A stretch of 64,000 nt of DNA, from contig MU271152.1 in assembly GCA_021432605.1 (NCBI GenBank), positions 62,001-126,000 of the forward strand, read 5' to 3'. Below are positions 57,278 to 64,000 of the stretch, one piece after another. Origin of the DNA: Coniochaeta sp. PMI_546. Its lineage: Eukaryota > Ascomycota > Sordariomycetes > Coniochaetales > Coniochaetaceae. Position numbers and translations under genes: made by a program. Below the pieces are notes generated by a model. That model did not search any database, was not told the DNA's origin, and saw only the letters and a list, made by a program, of their open reading frames with translations. Each line of letters starts with the position of its first letter. The first letter of the stretch is position 1.

Positions 57278-58990
57278 ATGGCCACTCAGCAGGATTTGCA
57301 GGAGCTTCTCCGGCTGCTCACCGTCAGCCGGAAGATACCCATGATACAAGCCATGGGCCAGATCAAAGCACTCCAAGCTGTCGATCTGAAGAGGTGCGCC
57401 AATCGTCGAACTCAGACTTGAAATTCTGGAATAGTACTAATCACGTGAGACAGCATCAAGGACATTGCAGATGCCGAGCTGTCAGTAGTCCAGTCCGCCG
57501 TTAAGGACGAGAAACAAGCCAAGGCCCTGCAGTCAGCCTGCAAAGCAATTCTCAAGCGCGGCAGTGCTGGCAGCAAACGTGATGCTCCCTCAGCCTCAGA
57601 ATCACCATCATCCAAGCGCTCCAGAGTCTCATCAGACACAAATGATCTCCTTCCTGGCTTGAGCCAACAGGCCCAACTCTCACCCCAGGAGCTCGAAGCA
57701 TCTCTTGCACTACCTATCAACCTGGACGAGGACCTGATCTCACGCACAGTCCTCCAAACCAACCGCGCCCCGCTGGTCCTCGCCTTCGCCGTTGAGCTTC
57801 TGCGGTACACCAGGCCCGAGCAGCCGCCCTCAAGCCGCCTCAGCCTAGCCCAGGCCGTCGTAAGCGCCAACTCGCGGTCGAAAGCCGTCAGCCTCGGCCT
57901 CGAGAAGGGCGCGCCGGCCGAAGACGAGGGCTGGGGAACCGGCCAACCGAAGGTACGAGTCATGGGCCGCGACGTCGCCGTCCTGAAACGGGGCGGCTAC
58001 GAGTGGAAGGGCGAGGAGGAGGTCGGCACGGACGAGGTCGCCGCCTCAGAGCCAAAGGCCTCAGAGCCGCCAAAGACACACCCCTTCTTCCTGCCTCAAC
58101 CCGAACCCGAACCAGCCCCTTCATCGCCGATCTGGTCGACCTCGCAGCCGCTCTCCCTCAAATCTTCGACATTTGTCGCGCGCGCAACGGCAATCACCTC
58201 TCCCTCCCAGCGCCAGGCCCTGCTCACATCCCTCATGACCTCCATCCCGCACCTGAAAACGGCAACCCACAACGCCTGGGCGTACCGCACGACCTCCAAC
58301 ACGGGCTACGTGTCGGAGCAGAGCGATGACGACGGCGAGACGGGTGCGGGCGCTCTCCTCCTGCGCGTCATGCGCGACTTGGGGGCGACGGACACCCTGG
58401 TCGTCATGACGCGCTGGTACGGGGGCATCATGCTCGGCCCGGACCGGTGGCGGCTCATGCGGAACGTGGTCACTGCTGCGCTGACGGAGAGGCTGAGGAA
58501 GACTGGGACGGAGGTCGTGGTTGGCGGCGAGGCGATCTGGGGTCTTGATCTCGAGGGGATGAGGGGGAAGGCTTCCGGGGCAGGGGGAGGAGGGAGGCAG
58601 GCCGGGAGCAGTGTGGTGGGGATGCAGATACATAGTCCGCAGGGGGCGAGGAGTTATCTGCTCAAGAGTTTTGGGAGCGCTCCGGCTGAGGAGAAGGCGG
58701 GAGGGGGTGGGGATGAGGCAAGTCCGGGTAAGGTGAAGAAGGCGGCGAAGAGGACGCTGAAGGACATTGATAAGGAGAAGGAGGAGAACCTCGGGTTGTT
58801 GCTGGGGGCCCTGAGGTTGTTATATGACAGCTGGGCCGATCATCTGAGCCCTGCTGATCTTGACCGTAGGGCTTGGAGCTGGTATGTCGCTGTCAGACCC
58901 GAGGTTGACGTTGGGCCGTCTGGCTGGGGGGCCAAGGGGCTGTTGAAGTTGGAGGATATCTTGAAGCTGAGGAGGAAGGAGAACACTTGA
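57278..58990 (+). CDS. IMPACT-domain (UPF0029) protein with helical N-terminus
   Basis: Two-exon model, join(57278..57393,57454..58990), 550 aa, with phase kept across AG|C. The C-terminal half holds an IMPACT domain: SSTFVARATAITSPSQRQAL, THNAWAYRTTSNTGYVSEQSDDDGETGAG and the signature VVMTRWYGGIMLGPDRW (about residues 355-371). IMPACT and yeast Yih1 bind Gcn1 and restrain Gcn2. They carry an N-terminal RWD domain, and none is visible here. Instead there is a helical segment (MATQQDLQELLRLLTVSRKI and LQSACKAILKRG), a Ser-rich NLS-like KRSRVSS stretch, and an acidic linker. After the domain comes a Gly-rich insert and a second helical part ending LLKLEDILKLRRKENT. The domain call is firm; a role in GCN control is only a possibility. 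Confidence 0.85.
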
Positions 58991-59416
58991 CTCGCTTAAC
59001 ATTACGCGGATGAAATAGGAGCTGAGGTTTCATTACAGGTGCTGGGCTTGCTTGTGCTTTGCGGGACCTCAACATCACGACCGGGCGACAACGGGCACAG
59101 ATAGCGTATCGAACAGATGAGTGTAGGTACATTTCCCCCCTGCTATTCCCTTCTGTGAAGCGCACGAAATACCATCTACTGACGCTGTTCTCAGATCACC
59201 GCCCTTATAAATCAGATGGTGATTACCTCGAAAATGGTGAACCTTTCGATTGCGACTATGTCGATACAACATAAAGGCCCATATTCTGCCCAAGAGACTC
59301 TCCAACTCCAAGCCAGTCCTTTAGATAAGCTAACCTCAACGCGCCGTTGTGTCACCTCGACCGGCCCTTCCTCCCCGTGCGTTGGTTCTCGTGGAATAGG
59401 TAATACCAGCAACAGC
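58991..59416. other. Convergent spacer
   Basis: About 430 bp between the 3' ends of the IMPACT-domain gene and the LysM gene. Nothing recognised. Confidence 0.5.
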
Positions 59417-60118
59417 TCACAGTTCAGTCGCAGCGGACATGTCCATCTGCCCTTGCGTAAAGCAGCTGCAGTAAGAACTCACCACTACGGCGGCCGGCAT
59501 GGACAGCTCTGGACACTGCAACGCGGGGACAGCCGGGATGCCGGGAAAGTTGCTGTAGCTGGGCTCTGTGATGGGTGGGTTGGCGTTGAGTACGGATGTG
59601 CACCACGACGATTGCGAGGAGCGAGCGCGGCCGGAATGGGCTTGCTTGAAGGCGCGGAAACAGTCGTTGATCCGACACGAGACGGCCGTTGTGGGTGGAA
59701 TCGCATCTGTTGCTTGTGGAGAGTATTGTGTTGTTGTCGTCTGCGGCGGCGGTGGCGGGTTTGTGGAGGCTGCTGATGGTGGTGAATAGGGTATCGTGGT
59801 TGTGATGAGGGTTGTCCTTGGTGCTGTTGGCTTCTCGGTGCCGCCGCCAGGACCGATGCAGTACCAGCTCCAGGCGGCTACATTCTGGGGACAGCTGGAT
59901 ATGCCGCCGATCAGCGGGTTGAAGGCTAGGAACTGGAAGAGGGTGAGGTGGTGCTTTAGTGCGAAGGACTCGCAGGTGTCGCCTGGATAGGCTATGGCGA
60001 AGTCTGTACAGCCCTCTGGAAAACTAGATGGGCTCGGTAATGGTGTGTATGAAGAAGGTTCTGCCCTGGTGAGGAAGGCATTGCTTAGGAGAGTGCTGAG
60101 GACGAAGGGGAGCCTCAT
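59417..60118 (-). CDS. Secreted LysM-domain protein
   Basis: Single-exon 233-aa ORF. The signal peptide is MRLPFVLSTLLSNAFLTRA. One LysM-like module lies at about residues 37-88: CTDFAIAYPGDTCESFALKH, then LTLFQFLAFNPLIGG and AWSWYCIG, with Cys spacing of fungal LysM proteins. LysM modules bind chitin or other N-acetylglucosamine polymers; secreted fungal versions can shield hyphae or mask chitin from host receptors. A Pro/Thr-rich linker (TTTIPYSPPSAAS) leads to a second Cys-rich piece, CRINDCFRAFKQAH ... WCTSVL ... SYCSCFT. This resembles the DNCLRAL...CSC module common in fungal secreted proteins. Six cysteines in that piece could form three disulphides. The gene is convergent with the IMPACT-domain gene. 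Confidence 0.8.
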   Translation of the reverse strand: MRLPFVLSTLLSNAFLTRAEPSSYTPLPSPSSFPEGCTDFAIAYPGDTCESFALKHHLTLFQFLAFNPLIGGISSCPQNVAAWSWYCIGPGGGTEKPTAPRTTLITTTIPYSPPSAASTNPPPPPQTTTTQYSPQATDAIPPTTAVSCRINDCFRAFKQAHSGRARSSQSSWCTSVLNANPPITEPSYSNFPGIPAVPALQCPELSMPAAVVVSSYCSCFTQGQMDMSAATEL

Positions 60119-61727
60119 GGTGACTTGTGTGGTGGAAGGCAGGCCTGCTCAGAGGTTGGGGTTTGGATGCCAGGGTGGGAAGCCTCTCACGAAAGACAGT
60201 GATCTCCATGTCAGTCAATCAATCCGGGCCTTCGAAGTTGATGTTGGATATTTGATCGAGTTTGATTGTGATATATGTTCCCATCTTGATCTCTTCCAGC
60301 TTCCTTTCCATCAATAACGCATCAAACACACGCTGGAGGATGCTTGGACATTAGAACTCAAAATTCGAAGCCACGCACAGCAAATGGGCCGACAGTTTAT
60401 TGAGTCTAGCCCGAGAAGAAGAAGTTCAATGGACTCAATAGGGCCGCACGAGAGCATCGGCCATCCCAGAAGCCAAATCAATAGCAAGAATGGCTATTCA
60501 AGTTCGACAGCCTTCAATTAGACTCTGGTTTTCTAATGTATGTACGTAATGACCCCTTCCGTGTCCCCTTGGAAGAAAGCAGCATATAGACATGAGAACA
60601 TTTGGTGAGCACATCCTGTCGAGTTATTATGTAAGCCAGAAGGCTCTGGTGTACTATGCGCAGTGCTGTGTAGTTGAAGCTCTCACCAGTCCGAGTCCCG
60701 CAAGGTGACTACTATGGTAAGGTAGACGACGACTAACCTCCAAACCATCTCCGCCTCGATGCAGGGCCCATCCAATCATTTATCGTCCCCTTTTCTAGTG
60801 CAGCACGCAGATTTGGTGGCGTTGCTAGCTGCTCCTTCGAAACATTCTCTTGGCGGCAACAATTTTCAGCTGACAGCGCAAACAAGATGGATGGAGATGA
60901 AGCGTCCGTTGTAAAGAAGAGTGTCTGATGTACAGACCATCCAGTTCCGTAGGAATTCAAGTTTTGGAGTTGAAGAGATTGTTGGAGCCATCCTACGCGC
61001 TCCCGAACGGAGCTCGCTCGACTGCCATCTGGGATGAGCGGTGGGCCGGTATACTGGTGCGCTGTCGGGTCATATATCAGTCCGTGACCAGGGTTCTCCA
61101 ATTCCTCTGTGCAAGGCGGACATCAGTGTCCCGCGACTGTACAGACTTGAACCACAGTACTCGCTGACAGTCGTGCTAGTTTACACTAGGTCTCTGCGAT
61201 AAACGGAGTTCAAACAAAGGGACAGTCATCATCGTTGTCGTCGTCGTACCGTTGAGCACTGCACTGTACTATGTACGGCATGGATCTGCACCCAAGACAT
61301 TTAGTTGCAGAAAAAGGGCATGGTAGACAAGGCTCCTTTCTCGACGCGGTAAGAGCCTTAAGCGCAGAAAACCGTTCGCTTTCAGCTGGCAGGGGTGGCT
61401 TGTCGAGCGAAGCCGTAACCACCTTGCGATACCATGGCGTTCTCTACCGTCGTCCTGTCTTGGACCTATCAGATCGCCGCCGCCAAGCGCATGAAGCGAA
61501 AGGGACGAGTTAGGGGGGGTCCCAAGAGGGGGATAATATTGGAAGCACCGCACAACCCTCACCCACGCGATCCCCTACAGTTCTTCATCCTTGGTGCTTC
61601 GCTCTTTTCGTTGCCTTCTCCAGTCTTGACTCGACCGGGCATGTTGCGTCACAGTCGTTGACTGCCGCTTGTTCTGCCACAGTACTCCTCTTTTCTTCTC
61701 TCCTCTGTTCGATTATATATCCTCAAA
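60119..61727. other. Intergenic region between divergent genes
   Basis: About 1.6 kb containing promoters of the LysM gene (minus) and the receptor-like gene (plus). A 122-codon minus-strand frame at 60733-61101 lacks an ATG start and family resemblance. A GTCATCATCGTTGTCGTCGTCG stretch near 61223-61244 is short low-complexity DNA. No gene is supported. Confidence 0.45.
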
Positions 61728-64000
61728 ATGAGGCGGGCTGTATCTTCCACTCTCTCTATTTACCTCGGCGCGGCGCTCGTGTCGGCTGCCGAGGTCGTAT
61801 ACGTTACGGACTTGTCCATCTTTACCTCACTTGTATGGGCTTCTCATCTGTATGCGAGCTGTTGGATATTGCAAGACTGACTCCTCGCGCCTCAAGGCAC
61901 CATGTGCGGCGAACGCGCTCTCGTATAACATACAGTCGCAGACGTATAATAACTGTCCGGAAGCTGTTACCGAGCTACAGTCATGCGTCTGCACCAAGAA
62001 CCAGAACCTGGCGTCAATATCGACGGCAATATCCAAATCCGTCAGCTATAGCTGTGGATCGACTGCGAGTGAAGACCAGGCTTCAGCAGCGACTGTGGGT
62101 GGAATGGATTACTCGTGTCTCAGTGACAACGCGCTAATACACACTGGCAACCCCTAGGTCCTCAGTGCGTACTGCAACCAGAACTCGATCCCTTCGTTTC
62201 CGACTCCCGCCACACCAGTGTCTGTATACATCACAGATGTCCCAGAGATTTCTCTCCTGGCACCATGTGCCTCCCATGCCGTGTCTGCGGCCGTCCAGTA
62301 CGTCCAATTCCTGCGGATTACATCGCCGACGGTCGATAATGCTGTACTTGCTTGCTAACTCCTCCCCTAGGACACTGGTGGGTTTTGCGAATGCGCTCAC
62401 GACAATGAACCTCGTTTTGGCTGACTGCCTGTATTGTAGACGTACGACCTTTGCCCTCCTGATGCTACAGCACTGGCGTCCTGCGCTTGCAACAAGAATC
62501 AAAACGCCCTGAAGGTCAGTCAGCTGATCAATTCATCGGCCAAATACTCCTGCGCGTCGCATACGGCAGACATCTCTTCGGCACAAGCCATATTCGCTGC
62601 TTATTGCGCACTTAACAATGGCACTTCGGCCTTCCCTACGCCGACGAACCCGCCTGGCGATAGTAAGTGATCGTCTACTCATCTCCTAATACCTTTGCTG
62701 GTGTAACAAACACTCACACTCTGGTGTCAGTGACGTACTATGTGACCGCCTTGACCCAGTACGCCTCCCTAGCTCCTTGTGCTGCGTCAGGGTTGTCGTA
62801 CGCTGTATTCTCGGTAAGCAGTCCTTGGCAAGTCGTCAAGATAATTGTAAGGCCGGTGTAGCTGATATCTCGGTTTAGCAAACCTATGATTACTGCCCCG
62901 GAGGCCCACAAGCTCTCGCATCATGTGCTTGTATCAAGGACAGCATGTCGGGGTCCCTCACAAGCAGCATTAGCTCCAATGTGAAGTATTCTTGCAGCTC
63001 CACCGCCACAGAAGATGTTGCTTCTGCCATTGCCGTGTTCGACTTCTACTGCAGTGCCGCGAGGAACGAAGTGGTAGCAGCCGGCATCACCGATTCGGTA
63101 GCTCAGACATACCCTACAGCGGCAACTGGGAACTCGGGTGGAAGTGGCAGTGGTGGAGCGAAGTCGACAAGTACGAAGAAAGGTGGCGCTAGCAGTACCA
63201 GCAGCTCATCAAGTACTTCCGGTTCTGTGAATGATGGAGGCGCCAATGGCAGTGGCAATGGAAATGGACCTAAGCCGGGTGTCATTGCAGGTGCAGTCGC
63301 TGGTGTTGTGGTCGGATTACTGGGTCTCGGCGCTCTTATCTGGTTCCTGGTCAAACAGTCTCGCAAGAAGCAGGCAGACTTGGCAGGCCTGGCAGCAGCA
63401 CATGCCAGCTCATATCAAAACGGTCCACACAACGATGGGAAGCCGGAGCTTGCAGGAAACCCGATCAGCAATATGCCGCCGCCCAGCCCCTCGGCAAGCA
63501 TGCTCAAGCCGAACATGATGGGCCGCACCGGATCGGTCTCACCAGTCTCAGCCCACGGTGGTAGCACTTGGACTCCACCGCCCAACAATGCTGAGCTGCA
63601 CGGACAGCCTGCCTCTTACCCTCCAATGCCGCCGAACGCAGCGGAACTAGCCGGTCAGGGTCAACAAGGATCACCATATATGCCACCAAACCGATCTGAA
63701 TTGATGGGCGGGCAGGGCTATCCTTTGCAACAGTTGCCATCGCCTAATAGGCCAGAGTTGATGAACCAGCAACCCGGCGGGCATCAAGCGTACCCGAACA
63801 GACCGGAACTGATGGGTCAGCAGGGTTACCCACAAGGTTACCAGCAAGGTCAAGGATACCCTATGCAAGCTCAGGAGTATAACACATACCAAGGACAGCA
63901 GCATCCTCAAGAGGCACATGGCCAACCGATTTACGAGTTTCCAGGACAGCAAGGGCCGTACCAACAGCCCGTATGTGAAGCAAATTCGAGACCTGTGACA
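61728..64000 (+). CDS. Receptor-like membrane protein with three Cys-rich modules, 3' partial
   Basis: Seven-exon model, join(61728..61832,61897..62094,62158..62297,62371..62377,62440..62662,62731..62813,62879..>64000); at least 626 aa, running off the window. A signal peptide (MRRAVSSTLSIYLGAALVSA) is followed by three tandem modules of about 80-100 residues. Each starts with a Y-V/I-T-D/A segment and LAPC, has TY-x-x-CP and S-C-x-C-x-K, and ends YSC...YC. That is six Cys per module. Then come a Ser/Gly linker, one membrane helix (GVIAGAVAGVVVGLLGLGAL, then IWFLV), a basic stop-transfer KQSRKKQ, and a Pro/Gln-rich cytosolic tail with five PPN-type ELxGQ repeats. The design suggests a cell-wall sensor or adhesin; no ligand is known. 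I do not recognise a named family. A GTATGT donor at 63971 may end the exon. Confidence 0.75.

Overview
This window reads as nuclear DNA of a filamentous ascomycete, most likely a Sordariomycete. The evidence is gene content (ATG13, a CPC1/GCN4 bZIP with upstream ORFs, GCN20, a six-intron beta-tubulin, LysM, GH43 and ADGF-like proteins), short introns of about 40-75 nt with GTRNGY donors and CTRAC branch points, and roughly even base composition with no RIP-like AT-rich tracts and no recognisable transposon. I saw no tRNA, rRNA or CRISPR array.

Layout. 1-3.3 kb: the 3' part of an SH3-WD40 protein and a nitronate monooxygenase. 3.3-11.3 kb: largely gene-free except for a 97-aa dsRNA-binding-like protein. 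11.3-17.6 kb: ATG13 and an OMS1-like mitochondrial methyltransferase, both on the minus strand. 17.6-25.6 kb: intergenic DNA, then an adenosine-deaminase-related (ADGF-like) enzyme and a four-helix membrane protein. 25.6-29.7 kb: the CPC1/GCN4 locus with a structured promoter, two upstream ORFs and a long AUG-less N-terminal extension. 31.8-35.4 kb: a 1119-aa mostly disordered protein. 35.4-41.7 kb: 6.3 kb without a recognisable gene. 41.7-46.3 kb: GCN20 and beta-tubulin. 46.9-54.0 kb: a minus-strand block with a DOPA-dioxygenase-like protein, a SAM methyltransferase, a GPI-anchored vWA protein and a nine-exon GH43 enzyme. 56-60 kb: a SIMPL-domain protein, an IMPACT-domain protein and a secreted LysM protein. 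61.7-64 kb: the 5' part of a receptor-like membrane protein with three Cys-rich modules.

Functional theme. ATG13 (starvation-induced autophagy), CPC1/GCN4 (amino-acid starvation transcription factor), GCN20 (GCN2 activation) and an IMPACT-domain protein (the family of the GCN1/GCN2 regulator YIH1) lie within 47 kb. They are not contiguous and clustering may be chance. The most interesting single locus is CPC1. Its reading frame stays open for 229 codons upstream of its first usable AUG, back to the stop of a two-codon uORF. A second 43-codon uORF is nested in that extension in another frame.

Exon structures were built by eye from splice motifs, reading phase and protein continuity. They are models, not transcript-supported facts. 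Family names rest on recognised motifs; no database search was possible.
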